NCBI RefSeq assembly: GCF_030683065.1
Contig: NZ_JAUXMX010000030.1
Span: 1-64,000 of the forward strand
Direction of reading: 5' to 3'
Length of the DNA: 64,000 bases
Source: Pseudomonas sp.
GTDB lineage: Bacteria > Pseudomonadota > Gammaproteobacteria > Pseudomonadales > Pseudomonadaceae
In this document: positions 48,128 to 57,289 of the stretch, piece by piece
How positions within the stretch are numbered: the stretch's first letter is position 1
Layout: every line of letters starts with the position of its first letter
The notes under the pieces: model-generated
Databases searched by the model: none
The model's input: the letters and a program-made list of their open reading frames with translations, nothing else
Told to the model about the DNA's origin: nothing
Made by a program: the position numbers and the translations under genes

Positions 48128-48562
48128 ATGCGCAAGACTCTCACCGCCCTGTTACTCACACTGACTCTGCCAACGCTGGCCATGGCCATGCCTGAAGGCG
48201 GCTCGTATCACGGCGGCGGCCACCATGGCGGGCACGGTGACAAGCACGGTTCGCGGATGTTCAAAGACCTCGACCTGAGCAAAGAGCAACACCGTGAGAT
48301 CCGTACATTGATGGGCGACCAGATGAAGAGCCTCCACGAAATCAACCAGCGCTACCTGGAAAAACTGCCCGCAGCCGAACAAAAGGCCATGCAAGACGAG
48401 CTGAAAGCCTCCAAGGACAAACAGCACAGCGCCATTCGCAACCTGCTCAAACCCGAGCAGCAGAAGGCCTTCGACGAGCACCAGAAGAACATGCAGGAAC
48501 GCCGCGCCGAGCGTGCAGCCTTCAACGTATGGAAAGCCGAGCAGGCCGACAAGGCCGAATGA
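48128..48562 (+). CDS. Spy/CpxP-like periplasmic protein (LTXXQ family)
   Basis: A 144-residue exported protein: signal peptide to about Ala20 (TLTLPTLAMA|MPEGG), a His/Gly-rich stretch (GGSYHGGGHHGGHGDKHG) that could bind metal, then a helical body with LDLSKEQHREIRTLMGDQM and LLKPEQQKAFDEHQKNMQERRAE, the two LTxxQ-type motifs. Proteins of this kind are periplasmic chaperones and inhibitors of the Cpx kinase. AAGGAG lies before the ATG. A terminator follows the gene. Confidence 0.85.
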   Translation: MRKTLTALLLTLTLPTLAMAMPEGGSYHGGGHHGGHGDKHGSRMFKDLDLSKEQHREIRTLMGDQMKSLHEINQRYLEKLPAAEQKAMQDELKASKDKQHSAIRNLLKPEQQKAFDEHQKNMQERRAERAAFNVWKAEQADKAE

Positions 48563-48596
48563 TGGCAAGCGGCTGCGGCTGCTCCTGATCCACCCC

Positions 48597-48627
48597 ACCC
48601 ATCAAGCTCAGGCTTGATGGGTTTTTT
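48597..48627 (+). terminator. Rho-independent terminator between the CpxP-like gene and the kinase
   Basis: ACCCATCAAGC-TCAG-GCTTGATGGGT, a perfect 11-bp stem with a 4-base loop, ends in TTTTTT (48622-48627). It is only 20 bases ahead of the kinase start, so most transcripts of the Spy-like gene should stop before it. Confidence 0.9.
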
Positions 48628-48646
48628 AATTACTGAGGAGTGACCC

Positions 48647-49978
48647 GTGCGTTCATTGTTCTGGCGCATTTTGGCCAGCTTTTGGCTCGCCCTCGCCTTG
48701 GTGGCAGGGCTGTCCATGCTGCTGGGGCGAGTACTGAATCAGGACGCCTGGATTCTCAGCCAGCATCCGGCCCTTGATGGACTGGCCGAAACCTGGACCC
48801 GCCACTACGAAGAGCAAGGCGCAGCTGCCGCTCAGGCCTATCTCGAGCGACGCAAAGATGTGTCGCGCCTCAACGTACAAGTACTCGATGACAACGGCCA
48901 GCCCTTGGTCAGGGGGACGTTTCCACCGCGCGCGGCCGCCTACGAGGCACGCCAGAAGAATGAAAAACGCCTGCCCTGGCGCCGCCTGACCACCGACTAC
49001 AGCAGCCCGCAGAGCGGCGAAACCTACCTGTTTGTTTACCGCATCCCCCACCCGGAACTGGCCGCCTGGCACCGAGGCAGCCTGCTCTGGCCGCTCAGTG
49101 CACTGGCCATCGCACTGGTTGTACTGACCCTGCTCAGCCTGCTGGTGACGCTGTCCATTACCCGCCCACTGAACCGCCTGCGCGGCGCGGTGCATGACCT
49201 CGGCCAGACCGCCTACCAGCAAAACAGCCTGGCCCGCCTGGCCAATAGACGGGACGAACTCGGCGTGCTGGCCCGCGATTTCAACCGCATGGGTGCACGC
49301 CTGCAAGGGCTGATCGGCAGTCAGCGCCAACTGCTGCGTGACGTGTCCCACGAACTGCGCTCGCCACTGGCGCGCTTGCGCATCGCCCTGGCACTGGCCG
49401 AGCGCGCTGATTCCGACCAACGGGACAAGCTCTGGCCGCGCCTGGCGCGCGAATGCGACCGTTTGGAAACCTTGATCAGCGAGATTCTCGCCCTCGCCCG
49501 TCTCGACGCCGACCCTGGCGCAGCGCAACCCGTCGACCTTGCCGCGCTGCTGCGCAAGCTGCAGGAAGAGGCGCAACTCAACACCCCAGAGCAGCGGGTG
49601 GAGATCAAGCTGCAACCAGGAATAAGCCTGTGCGGCTGGCCGGATATGCTCGAACGAGCGCTGGATAACCTGCTGCGCAATGCCGTGCGCTTTAACCCGG
49701 CCGGCCAGCCGATTGAGCTCAAGGCCGAGCATCAAGCCGGCGAGCTATGCCTCAGCGTACGCGACCACGGACCGGGCGTTGCTGCCGAATACCTGACCAG
49801 GCTGGGCGAGCCCTTCTTTCGCGCGCCAGGGCAAAACTCGCCAGGTCATGGGCTGGGCCTGGCAATTGCGCGCCGCGCCGCAGAGCGCCACGGCGGCCGG
49901 CTCGTCCTGACCAATCACCCCGAAGGAGGCTTCAGCGCCAGCTTGCAGCTACCGCTCACGCCGCAAGCCAGTCTGTAA
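48647..49978 (+). CDS. cpxA: Cpx-type sensor histidine kinase
   Basis: A 443-residue kinase. Two membrane helices (about 7-27 and 148-170) frame a periplasmic domain of about 120 residues; a HAMP domain follows (ITRPLNRLRGAVHDLG). The H-box is SHELRSPLARLRIAL, the N-box NLLRNAVRFNP, and the ATP lid has GPGVAAEYL and GHGLGLAIARRAAERHGG, so it should be active. GTG start at 48647 with GAGGAG upstream. A terminator separates it from the CpxP-like gene, which suggests it is made at lower, steadier level than that protein. Confidence 0.87.
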   Translation: MRSLFWRILASFWLALALVAGLSMLLGRVLNQDAWILSQHPALDGLAETWTRHYEEQGAAAAQAYLERRKDVSRLNVQVLDDNGQPLVRGTFPPRAAAYEARQKNEKRLPWRRLTTDYSSPQSGETYLFVYRIPHPELAAWHRGSLLWPLSALAIALVVLTLLSLLVTLSITRPLNRLRGAVHDLGQTAYQQNSLARLANRRDELGVLARDFNRMGARLQGLIGSQRQLLRDVSHELRSPLARLRIALALAERADSDQRDKLWPRLARECDRLETLISEILALARLDADPGAAQPVDLAALLRKLQEEAQLNTPEQRVEIKLQPGISLCGWPDMLERALDNLLRNAVRFNPAGQPIELKAEHQAGELCLSVRDHGPGVAAEYLTRLGEPFFRAPGQNSPGHGLGLAIARRAAERHGGRLVLTNHPEGGFSASLQLPLTPQASL

Positions 49979-50043
49979 GGGCGGCGTTCCGCCAGTTTTT
50001 CTGGCGCGCCGATGAACCTGCGCCCGCCCCTATGAATCGCCCG

Positions 50044-50607
50044 CTACACGCCAGGCCAGGGGCTGACGAAATCGGCTACCGCCAATGGCGCAGGTTTGCG
50101 TAATTCACGCTCGGCAGTGCCCAGGTAGAGGACGGCGATAATCTGCTCGTCACTGCCCAAACCAAGCCCCTGCGCCACGTGAGCGTTGTAGCTGAGCTCA
50201 CCGGTGCGCCATACCGCGCCGATGCCCTGGGCATGGGCGGCGAGCAGAATGGCATGGGTAGCGCAACCCGCGGCGATTACCTGCTCCTGCGCCGGCACCT
50301 TGGATTGAGCCTGCACACGCGCAATCACCACCACCAGCAACGGCGCCCGAAGCGGCATGGCGCGCGCCTTGACCAAGGCTTCCTCGCTGATGTCATCAGC
50401 ACCGGCGGCCATGGCCTGGGCAAACAGCTCACCCAGCTGCTCACGCGCAGCCCCCTCAATCGTGAGAAAACGCCACGGCCGCAACTGTCCGTGATCCGGC
50501 GCACGCAATGCCGCGCGAAACAGTAATTCACGCTGCGCAGCATCGGGTGCAGGCTCGCGCAAACGCGGCACTGAAACACGATGTAGCAGAGCATCGAGAG
50601 CATCCAT
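50044..50607 (-). CDS. Nitroreductase-family protein (YdjA-like)
   Basis: A 187-residue FMN-dependent nitroreductase-fold protein. The N-terminal RVSVPRLREPAPD and AALRAPDHGQLRPWRFL form the FMN site, and GCATHAILLAAHAQGIGAVWRTGE plus VLYLGTAE complete it, as in YdjA. Physiological substrate is unknown. The ATG at 50607 has GGAGGTGG upstream. It is convergent with the kinase gene and divergent from trkH. Confidence 0.88.
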   Translation of the reverse strand: MDALDALLHRVSVPRLREPAPDAAQRELLFRAALRAPDHGQLRPWRFLTIEGAAREQLGELFAQAMAAGADDISEEALVKARAMPLRAPLLVVVIARVQAQSKVPAQEQVIAAGCATHAILLAAHAQGIGAVWRTGELSYNAHVAQGLGLGSDEQIIAVLYLGTAERELRKPAPLAVADFVSPWPGV

Positions 50608-51000
50608 CGACCACCTCCTGAATTTAATTAAGCGGGAATTCTAGAACGTAGTGTCGGGCACTGGGTAAATACTCTTACCCAGAGACACAGCAACAGCTGA
50701 AATTGGCTGCAGGAATCAACTCAGAGACGCGCGCAAATTCACCGACGCCAGCGTTACTGGCGCAAACAGGATCGAGCGAGAGGGCGCTAGATGGGTAAAA
50801 ATCGCCAAGCGGCTGTATGCAGCACCCTGCAAGGGTAAAGCGCAGTATTGCGGGTGGGCATAATAGTTTTCCGCGATGCCCGGCAACAACTGATTACAAC
50901 GCTACAGACGCCAGCACAGCGGCGTGATCGAGCAGGTTTACAGCCACTGCGGCGCGAGTAGAATGGCGCCCCTTGCCGTAATCAACCCGAGCTCCTTGTC
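50608..51000. other. 393-bp gap between nitroreductase gene and trkH
   Basis: No gene is seen. It must hold promoters for both divergent neighbours. A GGGTAAATACTCTTACCC palindrome (50664-50681) near the nitroreductase side could be an operator or hairpin; a TAGAAT hexamer at 50959 is a possible -10 for trkH. There is no tRNA-like fold that I can support. Confidence 0.4.
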
Positions 51001-52452
51001 ATGGCCCTGCCGACGCTGCGTATCATCGGTTTCATCCTCGGCATTTTCCTGATTACCCTGGCCGTCAGCATGACCATCCCCATGCTGACGCTCGTGGTGT
51101 TCGAGCGCACCGATGACCTGGCGGCCTTTCTCTGGTCGAGCCTGATCACCCTGGCCTGCGGCCTTGCCTTGGTGCTTACCGGGCGCCCGGCCGATGCTCA
51201 ACTGCGCCCGCGCGACATGTACATGCTGACCACCACCAGTTGGTTGGTGGTGTGCGTCTTCGCCGCCCTGCCGATGATGCTGATTCAACACATCAGCTAC
51301 ACCGACGCCTTCTTCGAAACCATGTCAGGCATCACCACCACCGGCTCCACCGTACTGACCAACCTCGATAGCGCCTCACCGGGGCTGCTGATCTGGCGTT
51401 CGCTGCTGCAGTGGCTGGGTGGTATCGGCTTTATCGGCATGGCAGTGGCGATTCTGCCGCTGCTGCGCGTCGGTGGCATGCGCTTGTTCCAGAGTGAATC
51501 ATCGGATTGGGGCCAGAAGGTCATGCCGCGCTCGCACATGGCGGCCAAGTACATCATCGCGATTTTCGTCGGCTTGACCCTGGCCGGCACCCTGGCCTAC
51601 TGGTTGGCCGGCATGAGCTGGTTCGAGGCCATCAACCATGCAATGACCTCAATCTCCACTGGCGGCTATTCCACCTCCGACAATTCCATGGCCAACTTCG
51701 GCCCGGCCTCCCACTGGGTAGCAATCGTACTGATGCTGCTGGGCGCCCTGCCCTTCACCCTCTTCGTCGCCACCATCCGTGGCAATCGCCGCGCCATGAT
51801 CAAGGACCAGCAAGTACGCGGCCTCATCTCGATGCTGGTCTTCACCTGCCTGCTGTTCAGCCTGTGGCTCTGGGCAAACTCCGAATACGCCTATCTCGAT
51901 GCCTTGCGCATCGTCACCCTCAACGTGGTTTCGGTGGTCACGACCACTGGGTATGCCCTCGGCGACTACACCCTGTGGGGCGATTTCGCCGTGATGATTT
52001 TCTTCTACCTGACCTTCGTTGGCGGCTGCTCTGGCTCGACCTCGGGCGGCCTGAAGATCTTTCGCTTTCAAGTAGCCTATACCCTGCTGCGCAGCGGCCT
52101 CAACCAACTGGTCCACCCGCGCGCGGTGATCAAGCAGCGCTATAACGGGCACAACCTTGATGAGGAGATCGTCCGTTCGATCCTCACCTTCTCGTTCTTC
52201 TTCACCATCACCATCGGCCTGATCGCCCTGGGGCTGGCGATGATCGGGCTGGACTGGACCACCGCACTCACTGCAGCAGCCACCGCCGTGTGCAATGTCG
52301 GCCCGGGGCTTGGCCCGATAATCGGCCCAGCGGGCAATTTTTCCAGCCTGCCAGATGCGGCCAAATGGCTACTGACCCTCGGCATGTTGCTTGGTCGCCT
52401 GGAGATCCTCACCGTACTGGTGCTGGTTACCCGCGCGTTCTGGAGGCATTAA
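51001..52452 (+). CDS. trkH: Trk-type potassium uptake protein, first tandem copy
   Basis: A 483-residue TrkH/KtrB-type transporter with four pore repeats; selectivity-filter glycines are visible in SGITTTGSTVL, SISTGGYST, VSVVTTTGYALG and CNVGPGLGPIIGPAGN. It takes up K+ with TrkA as cytosolic gating subunit; trkA is not in this window. The downstream trkH copy is very similar throughout (e.g. both contain LVHPRAVIKQ, FSFFFTITI and GRLEILTVLVL). The ribosome site is weak. Confidence 0.93.
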   Translation: MALPTLRIIGFILGIFLITLAVSMTIPMLTLVVFERTDDLAAFLWSSLITLACGLALVLTGRPADAQLRPRDMYMLTTTSWLVVCVFAALPMMLIQHISYTDAFFETMSGITTTGSTVLTNLDSASPGLLIWRSLLQWLGGIGFIGMAVAILPLLRVGGMRLFQSESSDWGQKVMPRSHMAAKYIIAIFVGLTLAGTLAYWLAGMSWFEAINHAMTSISTGGYSTSDNSMANFGPASHWVAIVLMLLGALPFTLFVATIRGNRRAMIKDQQVRGLISMLVFTCLLFSLWLWANSEYAYLDALRIVTLNVVSVVTTTGYALGDYTLWGDFAVMIFFYLTFVGGCSGSTSGGLKIFRFQVAYTLLRSGLNQLVHPRAVIKQRYNGHNLDEEIVRSILTFSFFFTITIGLIALGLAMIGLDWTTALTAAATAVCNVGPGLGPIIGPAGNFSSLPDAAKWLLTLGMLLGRLEILTVLVLVTRAFWRH

Positions 52453-52536
52453 ATACCGGCAAAGCTGCCGATGACTCGGCGCCTTACCAACAGTTGCACC
52501 TGGAATCACGTCATTATTTGCCTGGAAATCCATTAG

Positions 52537-53991
52537 ATGGCCGTACCGACCCTGCGCATCATCGCCTTTATCAATGGCATATTTTTAATCACCCTGGCGG
52601 TGAGCATGCTGGTGCCGATGCTTACCCTGGTGATTTTCGAGCGGACTCATGAGCTCAATGGTTTTCTCTGGTCGAGCCTGATCACCTTCGTCGTCGGGCT
52701 GTCCATGGTCGCCCAGGGCTACCCGAAAGGGGTCGAACTGCGACCACGCGACATGTACATGCTCACTGTGTCGAGTTGGCTGCTGGTGTGCATCTTCGCC
52801 TCGCTGCCATTCATGCTGGCCCAGCATATGGGCCTGGCCGATGCCATCTTCGAGAGCATGTCGGGCATTACCGCTACCGGTGCCACTGTGCTCAGCGGCC
52901 TGGACAGCATGTCGCCGGGCATCCTGATCTGGCGCTCGCTGTTGCACTGGCTCGGCGGCATCGGCTTCATCGCCATGGCTGTTGCGATCCTGCCGATGCT
53001 GCGCATCGGTGGTATGCGCCTGTTCCAGACCGAATCTTCGGATCGTTCGGACAAGGTCATGCCGCGCTCGCACATGGTGGCCAAGTACATGGTCGCAGCC
53101 TATGTCGGCATCAGCCTGCTGAGTTGCCTGGCGTTCTGGCTCGCGGGCATGGGCCTGTTCGATGCGATCAACCACACCATGTCGGCAATCGCTACCGGCG
53201 GGTTCTCGACCTCTGACAGCTCGCTCGGCAAATGGTCACAACCGGCGATACATTGGGTAGCAGTAGTGGTAATGATTCTCGGCAGCCTGCCGTTCGTGCT
53301 CTATGTGTCGACCCTTCGCGGCAACTTCCTGGCGCTGTTCAGGGATCAGCAGGTACGCGGCTTCCTCGGTATTCTGCTAAGCACCTGGTTGGCACTTGGC
53401 CTCTGGTACAGCCTGACCAGCGAACTGCACTGGCTGGACGCGGTACGGCATGTGGCGGTGAACACCACCTCGATCATGACCACCACCGGCTTTGCCCTGG
53501 GCGACTACACCCTGTGGGGTGGCTTTGCCGGCATGTTGTTCTTCTACCTGGGCTTTATTGGCGGCTGCTCCGGCTCGACCGCCGGCGGCCTGAAGATCTT
53601 CCGTTTCCAGGTCGCCTATATTCTGCTCAAGGCCAACCTGCAACAACTGGTGCACCCGCGCGCGGTGATCAAGCAGCAATACAACCAACACCGCCTGGAC
53701 GAAGACATCGTCCGTTCGATCCTGACCTTTTCATTTTTCTTCACCATCACCATCGCCCTACTGGCCCTGGCCTTGACGCTCTGCGGCCTGGACTGGATCA
53801 CCGCGCTCAGCGGTGCCGCCAGCACGGTGTCCGGGGTCGGACCGGGGATGGGCCCAATCATTGGCCCCGCCGGCAACTTCTCAAGCCTGCCGGACACGGC
53901 CAAGTGGCTGTTGAGCGCCGGCATGCTGCTCGGCCGCCTGGAAATCCTGACGGTGCTGGTGCTGCTGATGCCCGCGTTCTGGAGGCATTGA
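52537..53991 (+). CDS. trkH: Trk-type potassium uptake protein, second tandem copy
   Basis: A 484-residue paralogue of the preceding gene, 84 bp after it on the same strand. Pore motifs SGITATGATVL, AIATGGFST, TSIMTTTGFALG and SGVGPGMGPIIGPAGN are intact, so both copies should be functional. The second filter differs slightly (AIATGG against SISTGG), which might change affinity or gating. Only one trkH stands at the equivalent site in P. aeruginosa, as I recall. It is convergent with the AraC-family gene 16 bp away. Confidence 0.93.
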   Translation: MAVPTLRIIAFINGIFLITLAVSMLVPMLTLVIFERTHELNGFLWSSLITFVVGLSMVAQGYPKGVELRPRDMYMLTVSSWLLVCIFASLPFMLAQHMGLADAIFESMSGITATGATVLSGLDSMSPGILIWRSLLHWLGGIGFIAMAVAILPMLRIGGMRLFQTESSDRSDKVMPRSHMVAKYMVAAYVGISLLSCLAFWLAGMGLFDAINHTMSAIATGGFSTSDSSLGKWSQPAIHWVAVVVMILGSLPFVLYVSTLRGNFLALFRDQQVRGFLGILLSTWLALGLWYSLTSELHWLDAVRHVAVNTTSIMTTTGFALGDYTLWGGFAGMLFFYLGFIGGCSGSTAGGLKIFRFQVAYILLKANLQQLVHPRAVIKQQYNQHRLDEDIVRSILTFSFFFTITIALLALALTLCGLDWITALSGAASTVSGVGPGMGPIIGPAGNFSSLPDTAKWLLSAGMLLGRLEILTVLVLLMPAFWRH

Positions 53992-54007
53992 GGCTGCCAG
54001 TAGCCGC

Positions 54008-55009
54008 CTACAGCCGCGCGCGGTACTCGCCTGGCGTGAGGTCAAACCAGCGCCGAAATGCGCGAAAGAAATTGCTCGGATCGGCAAAACCGAGCAGATA
54101 AGCCACTTCCAGCAGGGTCAGATTGGGCTGAGCCAAGTACTGCTCGGCCAACTCGCGACGGCTGTCATCGAGCAGGCGCTGAAAGCTCGCCCCCTCGTCC
54201 TGCAGACGCCGCTGCAAGGTCCGTTGCGACACATGCAGCGCCTGCGCCACTACCTCACGCCGCGGTTCGCCCTGAGGTAGCAGGCGGCACAGTACTTGCC
54301 GGACCTGGTGACTGACGCGGCTGTCCGAGAAGCGCGCCAGGTACTCGCCGGCAAACCTGTCATGCAGCTGGGCCAGCGACTCATTGGCCGTCGGCAGAGG
54401 CCGATCCAGATCGGCGCGCTCGAACAGCAGCGCATAGTGCGTGGCGTTGAACCTGAGCGGCGCCTGGAACACCTGCTGAAAGGGTTCGAGGTTGGCTGGC
54501 GGCTCACCTTGAAACAGCACCTGTTGCGGACGAATCGGCTGGCCGGTCAGCCAGCGACAGAAGGCCAGCGCATAGGCCATCGAGGCCTCGGCGCTTTGCC
54601 GTGCCGGCGGCAGACGGTCGCCATGAATCGCCAGGATCAACTCATACCCCTTGGCCGTGGTGCGGAAGCTGAGGTCGGCGCCCTCGGCGATGATCCGCTG
54701 ATAGCGCACCAGGCGCGCGAGCCCTTCGGTCAGGCTACGACTGGACATCAAGGCGTAGCCAACCACATGAAATGACGCCGGACGCACCACCTTGGCCATG
54801 TTCAGGCCAATCGCCGGATTACCTGATAGTTCCACCGCGCGCAGCCATAGACGGGTCATGTCATCTTGGGCAAAGCGTGCATCGGGATCTGCAAGCGCGG
54901 CGTAATCCAGCCCCAGTTCGCGAAAGATCGCGCGGCAGTCGACACTGCCCATTTCCAGAGCCTGGACAATGCCCAAGGCCCAACTCGATGAAGTGGTGCG
55001 TTCGCTCAT
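54008..55009 (-). CDS. AraC-family transcriptional regulator (arabinose-binding/OruR type)
   Basis: A 333-residue regulator. The N-terminal 200 residues match the Arabinose_bd domain found in OruR/ArgR-like and fatty-acid regulators (FHVVGYALMSSRSLTEGLARLVRYQRII). The C-terminal AraC HTH pair includes LHVSQRTLQRRLQDEGASFQRLLDD and TLLEVAYLLGFADPSNFFRAFRRW. ATG 55009 is chosen; the frame is open further upstream without similarity. It is divergent from the Mpo1-like gene, which it may control. The ligand is unknown. Confidence 0.85.
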   Translation of the reverse strand: MSERTTSSSWALGIVQALEMGSVDCRAIFRELGLDYAALADPDARFAQDDMTRLWLRAVELSGNPAIGLNMAKVVRPASFHVVGYALMSSRSLTEGLARLVRYQRIIAEGADLSFRTTAKGYELILAIHGDRLPPARQSAEASMAYALAFCRWLTGQPIRPQQVLFQGEPPANLEPFQQVFQAPLRFNATHYALLFERADLDRPLPTANESLAQLHDRFAGEYLARFSDSRVSHQVRQVLCRLLPQGEPRREVVAQALHVSQRTLQRRLQDEGASFQRLLDDSRRELAEQYLAQPNLTLLEVAYLLGFADPSNFFRAFRRWFDLTPGEYRARL

Positions 55010-55169
55010 GGCGTTATTCTTATTAAAGTCATCGGATAGCCGCTGGCAGGATACTAAACTGGCACTTAATGTCACTGGCCCAACAGGACAGCGAGCCTAG
55101 ACTGCAAACACTGCGCAGCCGCTGAATCTGAATACCAGGCGCAGCCAGTACATTATCAGGAGACAGCTC

Positions 55170-55487
55170 ATGGCCACGCCCCCCAGCGATCGTTTCACCC
55201 GCTTTGCCGACTTCTACCCTTATTACCTGCAGGAACACAGCAACCCGACCTGTCGCCGCCTGCATTACGTCGGCAGCCTGTTGGTGCTGGGCATCCTCGC
55301 CTACGCCCTGACCACACAGCAGTGGCTATGGCTGCTGGCCATGCCCTTCGCCGGTTATGGATTTGCCTGGGTCGGCCACTTCATCTTCGAGAAGAACCGC
55401 CCGGCCACCTTTCAATACCCGCTGTACAGTTTCATGGGGGACTGGGTAATGCTCAAGGATGCCTTCAGTGGGCGTATCAAGTTCTGA
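55170..55487 (+). CDS. Mpo1-like (DUF962/YGL010w) membrane protein
   Basis: A 105-residue protein with two or three membrane helices. The family motif is seen in FYPYYLQEHSNPTCRRLHYVGSLLV and YGFAWVGHFIFEKNRPATFQYPLYSFMGDWVM: conserved His residues that in yeast Mpo1 bind iron for alpha-oxidation of hydroxy fatty acids. AGGAGA lies before the ATG. Bacterial function is unknown. Confidence 0.88.
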   Translation: MATPPSDRFTRFADFYPYYLQEHSNPTCRRLHYVGSLLVLGILAYALTTQQWLWLLAMPFAGYGFAWVGHFIFEKNRPATFQYPLYSFMGDWVMLKDAFSGRIKF

Positions 55488-55677
55488 TCCGACGCGTTGC
55501 GGCAGCCTCCAACCATCCACTGGCCGGCATCTTCACACCGTTGAGCAGTGATGCTTGGCTCGCGTCGCCTTGCGTGGTTATGATCCGCGCTCTGTTGCAA
55601 TCCTGGTTCAGCGCTTTTAGTGCTACGTAGACGTCCAGCAGAGACGTCGGTTAATCAGCAGGAATCGTTTCAACCGC

Positions 55678-57066
55678 ATGAATGCCACGACTCAGACCCG
55701 GCTCCGCGCATCGCTGGAGCCACCCCTACACGAGTATTACTCGCGCGTACTGGCCTATATCGCTGTGGCCGCAAGCATCGCTGCCGGCACCTATACCCAG
55801 CATTTCGCCTACGACATTCTGTGGCTGGTGCCGTATGCCCTGCTCTATCCGCACCTGGCTCACCACCTGAGTCAGCGCTTCAAGGGTGATAATGCACAAC
55901 CCACCACCCTGGCCCTGCTATTCATCGACGCGCTGCACTGCGGTGCGGTGCTTGTCCTGCTCAACTTGTCGGTAGTCCCGAGCCTGATGTGCCTGCTGAT
56001 TCTGGCCTTCAGTTCGATGCTGCAGGGTGGCCTGCGTTACCTCGGGCTGGCCATGCTGGCAGCACTCAGCAGCACCCTGCTCAGCGTCGCGTTGATCGAG
56101 CTGAAGTTCAACCCCGACACACCGGCTCTGGTCGCTTTGGTGAGCATCGCCTTCAGCGCCCTGTATGTCTGCATCAGCGCTTATTTCGTTCACCAGCAAA
56201 GCTTGCGCCTGACCCTGGTGCGCTGCGAAATCAAACGCGAACAGGAAAAAGCCGCCCGCCTGGCGCGCAACCTGGCCAAGTACCTGTCACCGCAAGTGTG
56301 GGAGTCGATCTTCACCGGCAAGAAGAGCGTGCGCCTGGAGACCCAGCGCAAGAAACTCACGGTGTTTTTCTCCGATATCAAAGGCTTCACCGAACTATCC
56401 GAAGAGCTGGAAGCCGAGGCCCTGACCGACCTGCTCAACACCTACCTCAATGAAATGTCGAAGATCTGCCTGAAGTATGGCGGCACCATCGACAAGTTCA
56501 TTGGCGACAGCGTCATGGTGTTCTTCGGCGACCCGGCCAGCAAAGGCGCCAAGCAAGATGCCATGGCCGCGGTATCGATGGCCGTGGCCATGCGCAAGCA
56601 CATGAAAGTGCTGCGCCAACAGTGGCGTGCCCAGGGCATTACCAAACCGCTGGAAATCCGCATGGGCCTTAATACCGGCTACTGCACGGTGGGCAACTTT
56701 GGTGCCGATACGCGCATGGACTACACCATCATCGGTCGCGACGTAAACCTGGCCAGCCGCCTGGAAAGCGCTGCCGAAGCCGGCGAGATCCTCATCTCCC
56801 ACGAGACCTACTCACTGGTCAAGGATCTGATCATGTGCCGCGACAAGGGCCAGATCAACGTCAAGGGCTTTACCCGTCCGGTACAGATCTACCAGGTGGT
56901 GGATTTCCGCCGCGACCTGGGCGCCACCTCCAGCTATGTCGAACATGAGTTGCCTGGCTTCTCCATGTACCTGGACACCAACGGCATCCAGAATTTCGAC
57001 AAGCAACGGGTGATTCAGGCGCTGCAGCAGGCCGCCGAGAAATTACGCGACAAGGTGATCATGTAG
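55678..57066 (+). CDS. cyaB: Class III adenylate cyclase with MASE2 membrane domain
   Basis: A 462-residue cyclase. Residues about 15-180 form a MASE2 domain of six hydrophobic helices (VLAYIAVAASIAAGTYTQHF…). A linker leads to a class III catalytic domain (about 225-400) with metal-binding Asp233 in FFSDIKGFTELSEEL and Asp277 in KFIGDSVMVFFG, and GLNTGYCTVGNFGADTRMDYTIIGRDVNLASRLE for substrate and transition-state binding. It matches P. aeruginosa CyaB, the main source of cAMP for the virulence regulator Vfr. AGGAATC lies 12 bases ahead of the ATG, a rather long spacing. Confidence 0.93.
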   Translation: MNATTQTRLRASLEPPLHEYYSRVLAYIAVAASIAAGTYTQHFAYDILWLVPYALLYPHLAHHLSQRFKGDNAQPTTLALLFIDALHCGAVLVLLNLSVVPSLMCLLILAFSSMLQGGLRYLGLAMLAALSSTLLSVALIELKFNPDTPALVALVSIAFSALYVCISAYFVHQQSLRLTLVRCEIKREQEKAARLARNLAKYLSPQVWESIFTGKKSVRLETQRKKLTVFFSDIKGFTELSEELEAEALTDLLNTYLNEMSKICLKYGGTIDKFIGDSVMVFFGDPASKGAKQDAMAAVSMAVAMRKHMKVLRQQWRAQGITKPLEIRMGLNTGYCTVGNFGADTRMDYTIIGRDVNLASRLESAAEAGEILISHETYSLVKDLIMCRDKGQINVKGFTRPVQIYQVVDFRRDLGATSSYVEHELPGFSMYLDTNGIQNFDKQRVIQALQQAAEKLRDKVIM

Positions 57067-57289
57067 GGTGGCCGGGTTTGCGTTCGCCGCGTTACCCATC
57101 AACGACACCTATGGGTATCGATCAACCCGTCGGGTTGGTTTGCGCCGGCTTTTGTAGGAGGTGGCGGGCCGCGTAGGCTTGAGCGCAGCGATACCCATCA
57201 CAGAGGCCAGCAAATCAGTGCGAGGCAGAATCCAGGGCGGTCCGGACGTCACTCCGCTTTAGCCGCGAAGCCCTTTGCCCTAGCGCGCT
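57067..57289. repeat. Dispersed GC-rich repeats after cyaB
   Basis: This gap between convergent cyaB and the GT4 gene is made of repeat sequence. GTAGGGTGGCCGGGTTTGCG starts at 57065, ATGGGTATCGATCAACCCGTCGGGTTGG lies at about 57110-57137, and CCGCGTAGGCTTGAGCGCAGCGATACCCAT at 57171-57200 is an inverted near-copy of 11191-11219 upstream of gbuA. No gene is seen. Confidence 0.65.
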
